Counted from the stretch's first letter, positions 10,500 to 22,370 are shown. The stretch: 64,000 nt of DNA from Psococerastis gibbosa (GCA_963971405.1 OZ020490.1:8976874-9040873), one strand, 5' to 3'. Translations and numbers: made by a program. The notes: generated by a model not told the origin, from the letters alone.

Positions 10500-10815
10500 A
10501 GACAACCATGTCGTGCAATGGCAAGTCAATCAGATCGACCTGGTCGATGTAGGCAGCCCGTATTGGTAAGCCAAAACTGTTATCAGGAGCGCAATGGACA
10601 ACGAGGTTGCCCAGGGACCGCCTAAAACAGTTTGGCTGCCTTTCTACCACATCTACCCGATTTTATCAAGGAGTCGAAGTCTGCGCAGAGCCACTGAAGA
10701 TGTCGACCGCAGCTGTTGACGAAACGTTTGTAATTTCACTTTCCTATCGACCACGGTCCATCAGCTCGGATTCTACTGGTACATCATGTGAGTCCGGCTA
10801 TGAAAGCCTTTGCAG
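10500..10815 (+). mobile_element. Penelope-like repeat fragment with hammerhead-like motif
   Basis: CTGAAGA (10694-10700), a short hairpin (GTCGA/TTGAC with one G-U pair) and GAAACG (10721) resemble the minimal hammerhead motifs reported in Penelope-like elements. The following segment (CGACCACGG...ATTCTACTGG...GAAAGCCTTTGCAG) recurs at about 57930 and 60260-60335. The Gypsy element below interrupts it; the repeat resumes at 20397 (TTAC). 10500-10650 may be the end of a coding part but is not recognisable. Confidence 0.45.
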
Positions 10816-12616
10816 TGTAATGATTTAAAAAACAGCGCGGAGTGAGTGGCGGGGATACTTTGAAACTCGAAACGGAAATGAGTCGAAAGGGGAATAAATC
10901 GAGCATTAACCACGATTAAACACAATTGGGGGCGAGTCAAAATAATATATTGGGTTTTTTGGGGGGTGAGGGTAACCACATGAAGTCAACTTGGGAGTTA
11001 AAAGGTGCCTAAAAGTGGCTAATATGACCGGATAAGGACGAAGTGAGCTGGCAAGTCTCAAACTTGCTCATTCTCTGACTTTCTTGGTGATGAGTTGCGT
11101 CGAGGTTGATTTTTTGTGCACTTGAAAACAGCCACCATGATGGGGTAGGAAAAACTTGTCTGGGCCTAAAGCCGGTCGCTGGGGAGCCACAGCCCGGAGC
11201 CTGACCAACTAGGCTCCGGTAGCCGCCTGGATTTCGGATAGGCGAGATGGAGTGAGCCATGCATATTTTGACCTACCTACGGCCTGCCTAAGGCCTACTA
11301 CACCCTGCGGAGTATGCACTCTCTGCGCCCTGCACCTACCAGTGGAAGCCGAGTACCCTGCCGTGAGCTCTGGTCCGTAAGCTTCTTTTCTTTTATATAA
11401 TTTTCCAGTTCGTCAATTTTCCTAAGTTCTGGGCGCAATTTTGCTACCCCCTACATTTCTAAATCATTTAGTCCGTACGTAATTTTGATGAGCTGTCTGT
11501 CTTGTCATAATCAGCTGATGACACTCCTGGAGCTGTCAAACTTCGGGAGCCTGTTCATTCTTGTTCTAATTACAACATGGTGGTCTAAGAATAGGGACGC
11601 TGGGTGTTTGCAGCCACTTTTGGAACCGTAAAATTGAGGCGTGTGACCCGATCCTTGCCTACGGGAAAGGGGCACGTCTACCGGTCCTTGTTTGGCAGTA
11701 ATCATTCCAAAATTGTAGGTTGGCGCCCCGGGTTCGTGTTTTGATTACATTTTAATAAAGAGGTCTCTGTTTTGGCGCAAAAACGCAGCGTCTCTGTGCT
11801 TAGATCACCAGGTTGTCAATGTATTGTTTTCACTGTACTTACCGTAGTAATTTCGTTTGTCACTCTCACATTATTTTTGTTTTGTTGCTTTTGGAAAAAG
11901 CGGAAAAGTTTTCCCGGCTGGGTTTTTTCGGTTAATTTTAAAATAAAATAAGAGCTCCTCTGGCTCGGTAATCTTGTTGACTATTTCGGCCATATTGGTT
12001 TCTATTGCCCCGTCTAAGACGTGGTTTTAGCTTAATGCACCCGCTACTGTTTGGCGCTGTTTTTCAATTTAAAAATTATTATTGCACTGTATATTTTGTT
12101 GCATTAGAAGAGAGAGATTGTTGTCGCAGATTTTGTCCAGGTTTCTTTCTGACCTTAACGCTCCCTGAGTTGAGTCTCCGCATGAGGAAGGATGCGGCTC
12201 TAGAGTATAGCGCCCCGCGATCTGGGTTTCTGTCGGATTCATCGGGAGCTTGACCTCGGTAGCTGCATGTTTCCCTAGTTGTGTTGAGTAGTTTGAAGCC
12301 GGAGTGGGATTAGCTTGGGTGTCGTCTGAGCTAGCCCGTTTTAATTTTCGTAACACCAATCCCAGGCTAATCAGGCTCCGGGCTTCAGTGTCTTATCAGG
12401 ACCGGTCATCCGTTAGAAAACAGCTACCTTCTAGAGTAGCCCTAAGTAGTTTATTTCATTTCCCTAAGTTCCCGAATCTAACTTTCCTAAGTTAAGCAAG
12501 CATAAGCATCACAAGCAGTTTTATTTAATAAGAATATAGCAGATGTACGAGTATGAGTAACAGAAATGAACATTAAAGTTTAATTTCACATTTGACATAT
12601 ATGAGGGAATTTTACA
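10816..12616 (+). repeat. Left (5') LTR of the Gypsy element
   Basis: Direct repeat of 18591-20392, about 1.8 kb, long for the Gypsy group. A TATATAA box lies at 11394-11400 and AATAAA at 11754-11759, consistent with promoter and polyadenylation functions of an LTR. Confidence 0.93.
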
Positions 12617-13291
12617 AGTGGCGCCTACGCGTTTAGGTGCCTGGACTCTATTCTGTGACAACTTTCCTCTCTAATGTTTTTTCCACTTGGTAGCCACGTT
12701 TCGTATACAGGTTCATCATCAGGCTTTCAAATTATCCGGAAAGGTGTCGCGGGTAGGGGGTTTTGTCCTTCCATCGCTGTTCCTTCCCGGATGATTCGCT
12801 GTTGTATTGGGTGCTCATCGGTGGAGTTCTGTCACCGACATGGCTCCTTACTGCTGTGATTTTATCCTGAACATTTTTTTTCTTTTTTTTCCCCATACGG
12901 TTACCGCCGGTGGTGGGAGTAGACATAGTTTCTGTATGTCGACGCTCTATCACAGGCTGTAATTTACAGGTTTTTAAGTAATAAACATGTAGGTAGGTGG
13001 TTGTATAATTTATAATACATACTGCTATTATTATAATGTTCTAGCATTAAGTATTACACAATGATGGTTAGTCGCGTTCTTCTTGCGACTGGTTGTTTTG
13101 GCTCCTCTTGAGATAGAGAATTTTGGCTTCCCGGTTTGGTGATTAAGCCCGGAATATTGTATGTAATTTGAGTGCGTCCAAGTTCTTGAATATTTTTATC
13201 TTTGGGATATACCTGGAAACAGGAAATTAATTTAGTGTTAATTACAATAAGTTATTTGTTACCTTAGTGAGATTTTATTATCAGTATCAAT

Positions 13292-15163
13292 ATGAAGACG
13301 TTTCGGTCTTTTCTACAACAGATCAATTATGACGCGTTGCTTGAGTTAGCAACAGAGTTGCAACAATTGCGCCCTGATTTTGCCTTTGATATGAATGGGC
13401 CGTTCACGGCACTGCGGAGAGAAGTGTGGGATGCGGTCCGGGACAACCCCGACGTGCTCTTGCACATCTCAGGGATTGAAAACCTTCCACTGACAGATCC
13501 GGCCGACCACATCGTTTCTCTTTCAGCACCGACAGTAGAGCCACCTCAGACTCTGCTGGATTATGCAGGGGTGCCTGGGGCGGATTTACAGCCGGAGTTT
13601 GCAAACACCGCAGTGCTGCGAACGACCTTTTCTGCCGTTCCTGAGGTAGAGCAGGAAGGGTTGAACACCCTGTTGGCTGCGCTTAAACAGTGTGAGCGGC
13701 AGTTTGCGGCTTTGCAGCCGGGGAGTGATACCCTTCGTTCGCCGTTGTTTAGTGTACATAAAAGGGTTAGGGAACAGAGGGTGCATACTTCTTATGCGCA
13801 AGGCCATACTTCGCTGTCTATGCAAGAGACGACGGAGCAAGCTGCCAGCCAAGGCCGCTCACCTTGGTCATTACGGGGATTGGCCCCCACCCAGCCTTTA
13901 CCCCCACCCCAACCCTTCGACCCCCCTACGGTTGCATCTCAACAGCCTTCACAGCCGATGCCACCTGAGTGGAATGCTCCACTGCGGCAGCAGACTGCCC
14001 AACAGCCGCCTCGGGCGACAGTGCCCCAACAGCCGTCTCGGGCGACAGTGTCCCAACAGACACCACCACAGTGGAATGTCCCACCTCAGCAACCGACTAC
14101 TCAACAGCCGCCTCGGGCGACGGTTAGGCAACCGCCGCACCAACAACTGCCGCAAGATTGGCATGCACCACAGCAGCATCAGAGTACCCACCATCCGCCA
14201 CCACAAATGCCGCCTTGGCCGCAGCAACCGCCGCCCTGGCAACAACAGGGGCCCTCGTCCGGTCGCCACAGCGCGTCCGACCCGTCGGGCAATTCGGCGG
14301 ACTTAGGGGACTACAGGCGGACCCTAGTGAAGTTTCTGGGCGTTTGTAGGTCCCGAGAAATCGCTTTCTCTGGGAGGGGAGACCCGGAGGATTTTCTTGT
14401 AGATTTTGAGAGACAGGCACATTTGTTTGGCTTTCCCATGGAGTTGATCTATCCCTGTTTGGTAGATCTCCTCTCTGGGACGGCCAAGACATGGTTCGAA
14501 GTGCACCTACCGGATCTGACGAGTTGGAGTCAAGCCCGCGGGGAGTTCCTGGAGGCTTTTACGGTCGTCCGGGGGGACGCAGCGCGACTGCAAGAAATTC
14601 TGTCGGAGAAAATGACACCGGGGCAGCGATCGGTCGAATTTTTGGCGAATATTAGGAGTAGATTCAGGAAAGTGACCGTCCAATTTGACGAGGCGACGAT
14701 GGTAAACCTTGTGCGTAACAACCTGTTGCCGCTGTACAGGGAGAAGCTGATTTTTGCGGACGTTTCCAGTTTCCGGCAACTCGAGGCAGCCTGTGCAAAA
14801 ATAGAAGCAACAATGAATATGGGACAGCCGAAACTACAGTATGTCAGTGTGGCCGATACGGACGGCAAATTAGAGGCAGCAGCAGTGAATCTGTGCTTTA
14901 ATTGTGATTCACCACACCATTTTTTTAAAGATTGTGGGGCCGCCCGCCGGGTTTTTTGCCGTTATTGTGGGAAAAAGGGTGTCGATGAACATCATGAGTG
15001 CCCGCAAAGTCAGAGGGCGAAACGGTGGAAGTCCGCTCAACGCGGATCCAGCGACAACACCGATCCAAGGGCGGACATGTTGGCCTTACAACGCGCCTTA
15101 GCAGCCCTTACGCTGAAGGTTGAGGCCTTAATGGAAATAAAAAACGACCAGGCCAAGCAGTGA
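13292..15163 (+). CDS. gag: Gypsy gag polyprotein
   Basis: A 623-residue frame that would form the particle shell of the retrotransposon. Residues ~200-320 are rich in Pro and Gln with internal repeats (QQPPRATV, QQPSRATV). A retrotransposon-gag region follows (PEDFLVDFERQAHLF ... RSVEFLANIRSRFRKV), then two zinc knuckles near residues 534-570 (CFNCDSPHHFFKDC and CRYCGKKGVDEHHEC) for RNA binding. It overlaps the pol frame by four bases in another frame, as is common in Gypsy elements that reach pol by frameshifting. Confidence 0.9.
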   Translation: MKTFRSFLQQINYDALLELATELQQLRPDFAFDMNGPFTALRREVWDAVRDNPDVLLHISGIENLPLTDPADHIVSLSAPTVEPPQTLLDYAGVPGADLQPEFANTAVLRTTFSAVPEVEQEGLNTLLAALKQCERQFAALQPGSDTLRSPLFSVHKRVREQRVHTSYAQGHTSLSMQETTEQAASQGRSPWSLRGLAPTQPLPPPQPFDPPTVASQQPSQPMPPEWNAPLRQQTAQQPPRATVPQQPSRATVSQQTPPQWNVPPQQPTTQQPPRATVRQPPHQQLPQDWHAPQQHQSTHHPPPQMPPWPQQPPPWQQQGPSSGRHSASDPSGNSADLGDYRRTLVKFLGVCRSREIAFSGRGDPEDFLVDFERQAHLFGFPMELIYPCLVDLLSGTAKTWFEVHLPDLTSWSQARGEFLEAFTVVRGDAARLQEILSEKMTPGQRSVEFLANIRSRFRKVTVQFDEATMVNLVRNNLLPLYREKLIFADVSSFRQLEAACAKIEATMNMGQPKLQYVSVADTDGKLEAAAVNLCFNCDSPHHFFKDCGAARRVFCRYCGKKGVDEHHECPQSQRAKRWKSAQRGSSDNTDPRADMLALQRALAALTLKVEALMEIKNDQAKQ

Positions 15164-18100
15164 GTCCTGACGGGTCCGGACCACTGCGCAGGCCCCTTGA
15201 AATGGACCCCCTACATCCCGAGTTTACTGAGTATATCAAGGACTATACCTTTCCGGCGCCAGAGCATATCGAGCTGGCATGTGTAGGGCCTGTGGAGCGA
15301 CCTTTTTTACATATAAAAATAGGCGAAACGTTTTTTCCGACGTTGGTCGACACGGGCGCCAACTCTTCCTTAATAGCAGCCCCTTATTGGGACATTTTAG
15401 TGACAAGTGGTTTTCGGGTGACGCCTACGTCTGGCCGTGTCAAATTGGCAGATTCTTCTTCTCATGCAGAGCTTGTGGGAACCGCCTGGCTGCGGGTTCA
15501 AGTGGGTTCCCGTATGGTAAACCATCGCTTTTACCTCCTCAAGGGCCTAAGGCAGCCGTGCCTTATAGGCATTGATTTATTATTAAAATTAAAGGCCTCT
15601 ATCGACGTGGCAGGTCGATTGTTGGTGCTACAACCTCTACCACCACAGACCCTACCAGAGGAAATTAGGTTGGTTACATACCCGGAGCTCACGTTGGCAG
15701 GTGTCGAGATTTGTGAGGCGGATTTGCAGCTGGCAACAGGCGACGACGAAGTGCGTATTGAGGCGGGTAGTTTTACGTACCCCATGACGCCAGAGCAGGT
15801 CTCAAGGGCCGTGGACTTGATTCAATATTGGCACGAAGCGTTCAAGTCGAGCACGGGGAAGACATCAGCTGGACAACTGAAGCTGTACCCGGACTTGAGT
15901 CTGCCACCAGTCCGCGTCCGCCAATTTCGCCTCCCACCGGAAAACGAAAAAAGAGCGGCTCAAATCTGCAAGGACCTAGAGTCAAGGGGCATTTTGGAGC
16001 GGGGCGAATCAGAGTGGAATTCACCAGCCTTTCTCCACATTAACTATGCCCGGAACAAGCAGAGGCTCCTCATAGATTATCGTCAGCTCAACGCGCGCCT
16101 ACGGAGGACGTCAAGCATCTCTCCGGATATTAACCAGATAATTGAAAGCATCCAGGACGCGTTCGTGTTGTCTGTAATAGATTTGAGGGATGCTTACTAT
16201 TCGGTCCCCATCAGTCCAGAGTCCCAGGACTATACAGCAATCACCGTCGCCGGAGTTCAATATAAGTGGAAATACTGCCCCCTGGGTCTTGCGGTGCTAC
16301 CGGATAAGTTTAGCGAAATCATACATTCGATATTAGGCAAGTTTAAGCACCGCGGTCTTTACATTTATTTTGATGACTGCTTGGTAGCTACAAAGACCGT
16401 AGAGGAACACGCGGAGCTGTTACGGGACGTGTTTGCAGCCCTGCGAGAAAATAATCTCATTATCAACAAGAAAAAATGCCGGTACTTCCAGCAGTCGGTC
16501 AAATTTCTTGGGGTGAAGCTGGAGAATAACACCATCTCGCCGGACGAGGATAAAATTGAAGCCATCCGCAGTATAGTCCAGCCTCGTACTCAAAAACAAG
16601 TTCGCCAATTTATGGGTTGCATTAATTTTTTCCGGAGGTTTATCCCAAAGCTCGGGGAAGTGGCTCGGCCAATCAACGATTTGTTGAAGAAGGGAGTCAC
16701 CTCTCTACAGTGGACGGATGAACGGGTTGCGGCTTTCCAACAAATCAAAGATGTCTTGTGTTCGAGGCCAGTGTTGGGCACGCCAGATTTTAAGTTAGGT
16801 TTTCAAATTCGGACGGATGCTTCCAACGTAGGAATTTCTGCGGTGTGTACTCAAGTCCAAAACAACAGCATTGTGGTCATTAGCTACGCATCGAGGCCTC
16901 TCAAACCATCGGAGCAGAGGTATAGTGCGGTGATGCGCGAGTGCTTAGCGGCCATTTTTGGACTCGAAAAATTCCGGATCTACCTTTTGGGAAGTCCACC
17001 GGATCAACGCAATAAACTGATCACCGATCACAGCCCCATTCCGTGGCTTCTTGCTGTCACCAAGGGAGGAAGTGGCGGTTCAAAGTTGAATAAGGGAGAG
17101 GGGAATTCTTTACTGCAACGCTGGGTAGTGAGGCTGAGTAGCTTCATGTTCCACGTTCAGTTCACGCCAGGGGTGGAGAACGGGTTATGTGACCTGCTGT
17201 CTCGCAACCCTTACGAGATGGACGCGGAGGACGACGACCCCATTATGGCAAGCCTTGAAATCGATGAAACAAAGGCGCATGTTGACTCATGGTACGAGGA
17301 GCTCGTACGCAAGGTTACTGCCCACCCGGATTGCTACCCCAGTTTTCAGATCGCGAATGGTAAGCTGTTTAAGCAGATTACCGATCCGGTCACCAAAAGG
17401 GAAGTAATTAGGAGGGTGGTACCTGGCCACGAGCGCGCGCGTATTTTAAAAGCTTGTCATGATGAGGCCGGCCACATGGGAGCCAAAAAGACCGCGCACA
17501 GAATTCTGGAGGCATGGTATTGGCCGGGTGTTTTGTTGGACTGCAAGCGGTATTGCAAGCTGTGCCAGCAATGCGCTCGTTTCAAACCGAACTTGCAGGG
17601 TCCTGTGGGCGAGATGAAGCTCAAGCCACCCACGCCCAAACCGTTTGCCACAGTCAATGTTGACTTATTGGGTCCATATCCCACCACCCACCCTTATCGC
17701 CATAAGTACATCTTCGTATTGGTGGACCAGTTTACGAAATTTGCATACGTTCGTCCCATCAAAGCAGCAACGACAGCAGCGTGCATCCAAATCCTGGAGC
17801 GTGACGTATTACCGGCGCATTCAGCACCAGAAATCCTAATTTCAGATGGTGGTTCGTGCTTCACATCCGCAGATTTCCAGCAGTGGTGCCAACAGCATTC
17901 GATCGCACATCACGTCACCCCTAGATTCGCCCCATGGGAGAACGGAGCCGTCGAAGTTCTGAACAAACCAATAAAAACGGCGTTGGCCATTTATATGAAG
18001 GGCAAACACAATGAATGGGACAAGTATTTACCCCTAATTGAGAGGGCCTTACGATCCGTCCCGCACTCCACGACAGGTTTCAGCCCCGCGAAGCTACTGT

Positions 18101-18501
18101 ACGGCCACGAACTGCGTCCTCTTTTCCCATCATCTTCGCCATTGCAAGACGGAAACGGGCAGGATATTGAGCCTCACGTCTATTTCCAGGACAAACAGGA
18201 GGACCTAGAAAAAATTTACAACAAAGCTGTTCAGGTGGTTCTCAAGCACAAAGAGACACAAGCTCGCGTCTACAACCTCAGGAGGAAGAAGTCTCCATAC
18301 GTACCTGGGATGCTGGTCTGGGTCAAGGCCTTCCCACAGTCATCAAAGATCCAACAAATTGTAGGGTCGCTCCAACCGAAATATAAGGGTCCATATAAGA
18401 TAGCTCAGCTGGCTGGAACCAATCAAGTAATCCTGGAGACGTTAAAGGGGGTTAACGCTGGTCGTCACGAGATTAACAATTTAAAGCCTGCTTTCTTGTA
18501 A
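15160..18501 (+). CDS. pol: Gypsy pol polyprotein (protease, RT, RNase H, integrase)
   Basis: An 1113-residue frame; the first ATG is at 15202. Domains in order: aspartic protease (LVDTGANSSLIA, ~residues 63-75), reverse transcriptase (LLIDYRQLNARL, then YIYFDDCLVA around residue 405), RNase H (RTDASNVGISAVC and ITDHSPIPWLL), integrase zinc finger (HDEAGHMGAKKTAHR ... CKLCQQC) and DDE core (VDLLGPYPT ... ISDGGSCFTS ... WENGAVEVLN). The domain order PR-RT-RH-INT defines the Gypsy group. The enzymes copy the element's RNA and insert the DNA. Confidence 0.93.
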   Translation: MSPDGSGPLRRPLEMDPLHPEFTEYIKDYTFPAPEHIELACVGPVERPFLHIKIGETFFPTLVDTGANSSLIAAPYWDILVTSGFRVTPTSGRVKLADSSSHAELVGTAWLRVQVGSRMVNHRFYLLKGLRQPCLIGIDLLLKLKASIDVAGRLLVLQPLPPQTLPEEIRLVTYPELTLAGVEICEADLQLATGDDEVRIEAGSFTYPMTPEQVSRAVDLIQYWHEAFKSSTGKTSAGQLKLYPDLSLPPVRVRQFRLPPENEKRAAQICKDLESRGILERGESEWNSPAFLHINYARNKQRLLIDYRQLNARLRRTSSISPDINQIIESIQDAFVLSVIDLRDAYYSVPISPESQDYTAITVAGVQYKWKYCPLGLAVLPDKFSEIIHSILGKFKHRGLYIYFDDCLVATKTVEEHAELLRDVFAALRENNLIINKKKCRYFQQSVKFLGVKLENNTISPDEDKIEAIRSIVQPRTQKQVRQFMGCINFFRRFIPKLGEVARPINDLLKKGVTSLQWTDERVAAFQQIKDVLCSRPVLGTPDFKLGFQIRTDASNVGISAVCTQVQNNSIVVISYASRPLKPSEQRYSAVMRECLAAIFGLEKFRIYLLGSPPDQRNKLITDHSPIPWLLAVTKGGSGGSKLNKGEGNSLLQRWVVRLSSFMFHVQFTPGVENGLCDLLSRNPYEMDAEDDDPIMASLEIDETKAHVDSWYEELVRKVTAHPDCYPSFQIANGKLFKQITDPVTKREVIRRVVPGHERARILKACHDEAGHMGAKKTAHRILEAWYWPGVLLDCKRYCKLCQQCARFKPNLQGPVGEMKLKPPTPKPFATVNVDLLGPYPTTHPYRHKYIFVLVDQFTKFAYVRPIKAATTAACIQILERDVLPAHSAPEILISDGGSCFTSADFQQWCQQHSIAHHVTPRFAPWENGAVEVLNKPIKTALAIYMKGKHNEWDKYLPLIERALRSVPHSTTGFSPAKLLYGHELRPLFPSSSPLQDGNGQDIEPHVYFQDKQEDLEKIYNKAVQVVLKHKETQARVYNLRRKKSPYVPGMLVWVKAFPQSSKIQQIVGSLQPKYKGPYKIAQLAGTNQVILETLKGVNAGRHEINNLKPAFL

Positions 18502-18590
18502 TTTTCTGTGGGTTCGGTTATTTAACAAAAAAAAATGCTGTCTTGAGTTTGCTGCGGGTTTCGCATTTTTTTTTGTATAGGGGGGGGCTA

Positions 18591-20392
18591 TGTAATGATT
18601 TAAAAAACAGCGCGGAGTGAGTGGCGGGGATACTTTGAAACTCGAAACGGAAATGAGTCGAAAGGGGAATAAATCGAGCATTAACCACGATTAAACACAA
18701 TTGGGGGCGAGTCAAAATAATATATTGGGTTTTTTGGGGGGTGAGGGTAACCACATGAAGTCAACTTGGGAGTTAAAAGGTGCCTAAAAGTGGCTAATAT
18801 GACCGGATAAGGACGAAGTGAGCTGGCAAGTCTCAAACTTGCTCATTCTCTGACTTTCTTGGTGATGAGTTGCGTCGAGGTTGATTTTTTGTGCACTTGA
18901 AAACAGCCACCATGATGGGGTAGGAAAAACTTGTCTGGGCCTAAAGCCGGTCGCTGGGGAGCCACAGCCCGGAGCCTGACCAACTAGGCTCCGGTAGCCG
19001 CCTGGATTTCGGATAGGCGAGATGGAGTGAGCCATGCATATTTTGACCTACCTACGGCCTGCCTAAGGCCTACTACACCCTGCGGAGTATGCACTCTCTG
19101 CGCCCTGCACCTACCAGTGGAAGCCGAGTACCCTGCCGTGAGCTCTGGTCCGTAAGCTTCTTTTCTTTTATATAATTTTCCAGTTCGTCAATTTTCCTAA
19201 GTTCTGGGCGCAATTTTGCTACCCCCTACATTTCTAAATCATTTAGTCCGTACGTAATTTTGATGAGCTGTCTGTCTTGTCATAATCAGCTGATGACACT
19301 CCTGGAGCTGTCAAACTTCGGGAGCCTGTTCATTCTTGTTCTAATTACAACATGGTGGTCTAAGAATAGGGACGCTGGGTGTTTGCAGCCACTTTTGGAA
19401 CCGTAAAATTGAGGCGTGTGCCCCGATCCTTGCCTACGGGAAAGGGGCACGTCTACCGGTCCTTGTTTGGCAGTAATCATTCCAAAATTGTAGGTTGGCG
19501 CCCCGGGTTCGTGTTTTGATTACATTTTAATAAAGAGGTCTCTGTTTTGGCGCAAAAACGCAGCGTCTCTGTGCTTAGATCACCAGGTTGTCAATGTATT
19601 GTTTTCACTGTACTTACCGTAGTAATTTCGTTTGTCACTCTCACATTATTTTTGTTTTGTTGCTTTTGGAAAAAGCGGAAAAGTTTTCCCGGCTGGGTTT
19701 TTTCGGTTAATTTTAAAATAAAATAAGAGCTCCTCTGGCTCGGTAATCTTGTTGACTATTTCGGCCATATTGGTTTCTATTGCCCCGTCTAAGACGTGGT
19801 TTTAGCTTAATGCACCCGCTACTGTTTGGCGCTGTTTTTCAATTTAAAAATTATTATTGCACTGTATATTTTGTTGCATTAGAAGAGAGAGATTGTTGTC
19901 GCAGATTTTGTCCAGGTTTCTTTCTGACCTTAACGCTCCCTGAGTTGAGTCTCCGCATGAGGAAGGATGCGGCTCTAGAGTATAGCGCCCCGCGATCTGG
20001 GTTTCTGTCGGATTCATCGGGAGCTTGACCTCGGTAGCTGCATGTTTCCCTAGTTGTGTTGAGTAGTTTGAAGCCGGAGTGGGATTAGCTTGGGTGTCGT
20101 CTGAGCTAGCCCGTTTTAATTTTCGTAACACCAATCCCAGGCTAATCAGGCTCCGGGCTTCAGTGTCTTATCAGGACCGGTCATCCGTTAGAAAACAGCT
20201 ACCTTCTAGAGTAGCCCTAAGTAGTTTATTTCATTTCCCTAAGTTCCCGAATCTAACTTTCCTAAGTTAAGCAAGCATAAGCATCACAAGCAGTTTTATT
20301 TAATAAGAATATAGCAGATGTACGAGTATGAGTAACAGAAATGAACATTAAAGTTTAATTTCACATTTGACATATATGAAGGAATTTTTACA
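18591..20392 (+). repeat. Right (3') LTR of the Gypsy element
   Basis: Nearly identical copy of 10816-12616, ending in TTTACA and followed by the GCAG target duplication. Confidence 0.93.
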
Positions 20393-20396
20393 GCAG

Positions 20397-20689
20397 TTAC
20401 ACCCGACGTTTAACTAAATATATATACCTATGATCGGAACCCTCCCCGATATTAAAAATCCTGGTTACATGCCTGAAAACATGTTAAATTATTAAAAATT
20501 GTCGTACCATGGCCCCGAACTAACAGCCCTACGCTACTTTTACACCTAGAGAAGGTATTGCTCAAGAGTAAAGAACATCCCCAGCTGTAACTAAAATTCA
20601 AGTTTGTGTATTATATGGTAAAAAAAATTCGGTTATTTACTCCTAATAGAAGGAAGTCTGATTGTCTATTTTCTGAGGGAGGTACAATC
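20397..20689. other. Rest of Gypsy target repeat, then unassigned
   Basis: TTAC at 20397 continues the Penelope-like repeat. The remainder to about 20690 shows no recognisable gene or element. Confidence 0.4.
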
Positions 20690-20960
20690 CAGCAGGTTGT
20701 AGTAGTAGTAGTAGTAGTGTACGTCGGGTTAATAACGACTTAGGCCTCATATTTGGGCCCATAGAGCGACCCCGACTTGACTGTCCTATGCCAGCCCATA
20801 CGACAGTGGACCTCCTGATTATAGTGTATATAGTCACACGATTTGTTCGGAGGTGACCAGGACAAGTCCTACTATGTTTCCCTACCGGCACTGTGCACAC
20901 GACCAAGTTGTCTGCAGTTTTGAACCTGCTCTGGTCCGCTGGATTCAACATGGTATGGCG
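20690..20960 (-). repeat. SINE-like repeat family U, minus orientation
   Basis: Contains (TAG)n, GTACGTCGGGTTAATAACG, GGGCCCATAGAGCGACCC and GTGCACACGACCAAG. The reverse complement recurs at 23715-24000, and a third relative lies at 31150-31310. Probably a short nonautonomous retroelement; no coding capacity. Confidence 0.6.
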
Positions 20961-21141
20961 GCCGGCTATCCAGCAGGTTAGTCACTGAGCCATGGGATGA
21001 TGACTGAGGCAGTGAGGCTATATTTGCAGGAAATGTTGGGCAAAGTACTTGATTGTTTCTGTGCAAAGTATGACACGATAAGAGATTACCCCAGTCTCCA
21101 GGCCTGGGCCATTTGGAGCAAGGACAATGTGAAATTCGGCA

Positions 21142-21480
21142 ACCTAACGGACAATAGACAACTTACCTCTCGATGATGCACTGCAGAGACCTTCTAGTGA
21201 GAGATGCGTCAATGGAGAACTTTCATCCAAAGGACTTTATGATTGGTAGAGCTTAGAGTTCTATATGGGAGGGATATGACATTCAAGCGCGCCAAAAATA
21301 TTTTTGCAATAGTCAACTCAACTGACCTCTTGATAATACACTATAGAGACCTTCTAGTGAGAGACACGTCAATGCAGAACTTTCATCCATAGGACTTTAT
21401 GATTGGTAGAGCCTAGGGTTCTATATGGGAGATATATGACATTCGAGTGCGCCAAAAATATTTTTTTTTAATCCAGGGGC
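21142..21480 (+). repeat. Two tandem ~150-bp units; a third copy at 22376-22600
   Basis: Each unit has CAGAGACCTTCTAGTGAGAG, GGAGAACTTTCATCC, GACTTTATGATTGGTAGAG and ends in GCGCCAAAAATATTTTT. The third, more diverged copy lies after the R-family repeat. Noncoding. Confidence 0.65.
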
Positions 21481-21495
21481 ACCTGGTACATTTTT

Positions 21496-22370
21496 GCTTT
21501 CCAATTTATACGTAGTATAAGGAAAGCTTTATGATGGTCCAAATTTTCGATTCCGAGATTTCAACGGATTTACACGTTTTGAGGTCCCAGGAACCCAAAA
21601 AAGTGGTTTTTACGAAATGTCTGTTTGTCGTTCTGTCTGTCTGTCTGTCGTTCTGTCTGTCTGTGCGTCGATTTCCGGGCAAACTACTCAGTCGATTTTG
21701 ATGAAATTTGGCATGTAAGTTTACAAAAATCATACCTCGGGATCATTTTTTTATTTGGGGCTAACTCAATTTGGGGGGGTTTTATTCTCAAAAAATTCCA
21801 AAAAAACGTCTAAAAAAATTATTTCCCAAAAACGGCTCCAACGATTTCTTTTAAATTCACATATATTGTAGTTGTTGTTAATGTTGATAAAATGTGGGGG
21901 GTCGCTTGCCCCTTGATAGTTTGCTTCTGGGGGTAAAAAAAATAAAAAAATTCATGAAAATTGGCTAAAAAATAATTTTTCTGCGAAACGTTTCTATCGA
22001 TGATTTCTACTTTCAGGTATGTTTTTGGTGTTAAATTGAGTAACGAAACCGGACAGGTTGCTTTCCCAGAAAAGTATTCGGTTTTGTACAAAAAAATGTT
22101 TTTTTTTTAAAATGATAGAAAATTCACGCTTAAATGCATAGCGTGCCCTGCCAGTATTGCTGTGTGATAATGTAATGGTCTGACCTATCTAGAATTTATC
22201 TCACCTCCAGTGACGTCAGGTGGACAACCCCTTCCCCCCCCCCCCCCCCGAGATATCGGAAATGTAACCATAGGAAAATTATTTACCATGAAATTACTCA
22301 TTTTCTCTATCAACTAATTTTGATAAATTGGAAACCATGTTCGAGTAAACTCGGACCGTTTCTTTCAATG
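21496..22370 (+). repeat. Dispersed repeat family R, copy 1
   Basis: Begins TTGCTTTCCAATTTATACG, carries a (TGTC)n stretch and CGATTTTGATGAAATTTGGC, then a polyC run and CGAGATATCGGAAATG, and ends near CTCGGACCG. Other copies: 37690-38540 (minus), 51797-52665, partial at 36600, 54838 and 59826. About 850 bp, no coding capacity; nonautonomous element of unknown class. Confidence 0.75.

Larger units (their letters stand above)
10816..20392 (+). mobile_element. Gypsy (Ty3) LTR retrotransposon, whole-looking
   Basis: About 9.6 kb bounded by TG...CA LTRs of ~1.8 kb and a 4-bp target duplication GCAG (10812-10815, 20393-20396). Order: LTR, leader (12617-13291), gag, pol, purine-rich tract GGGGGGGG just before the right LTR. 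No envelope frame. It looks whole, and the two LTRs differ at only a handful of positions, so the insertion is very young. It landed inside the Penelope-like repeat whose other copies read GAAAGCCTTTGCAGTTAC without interruption. Confidence 0.93.

Noticed and set aside
11009-12495. Small frames inside the Gypsy LTR (also 18784-20270)
   Set aside because: They occur twice only because the LTR is repeated; LTRs of this group are not known to encode proteins.
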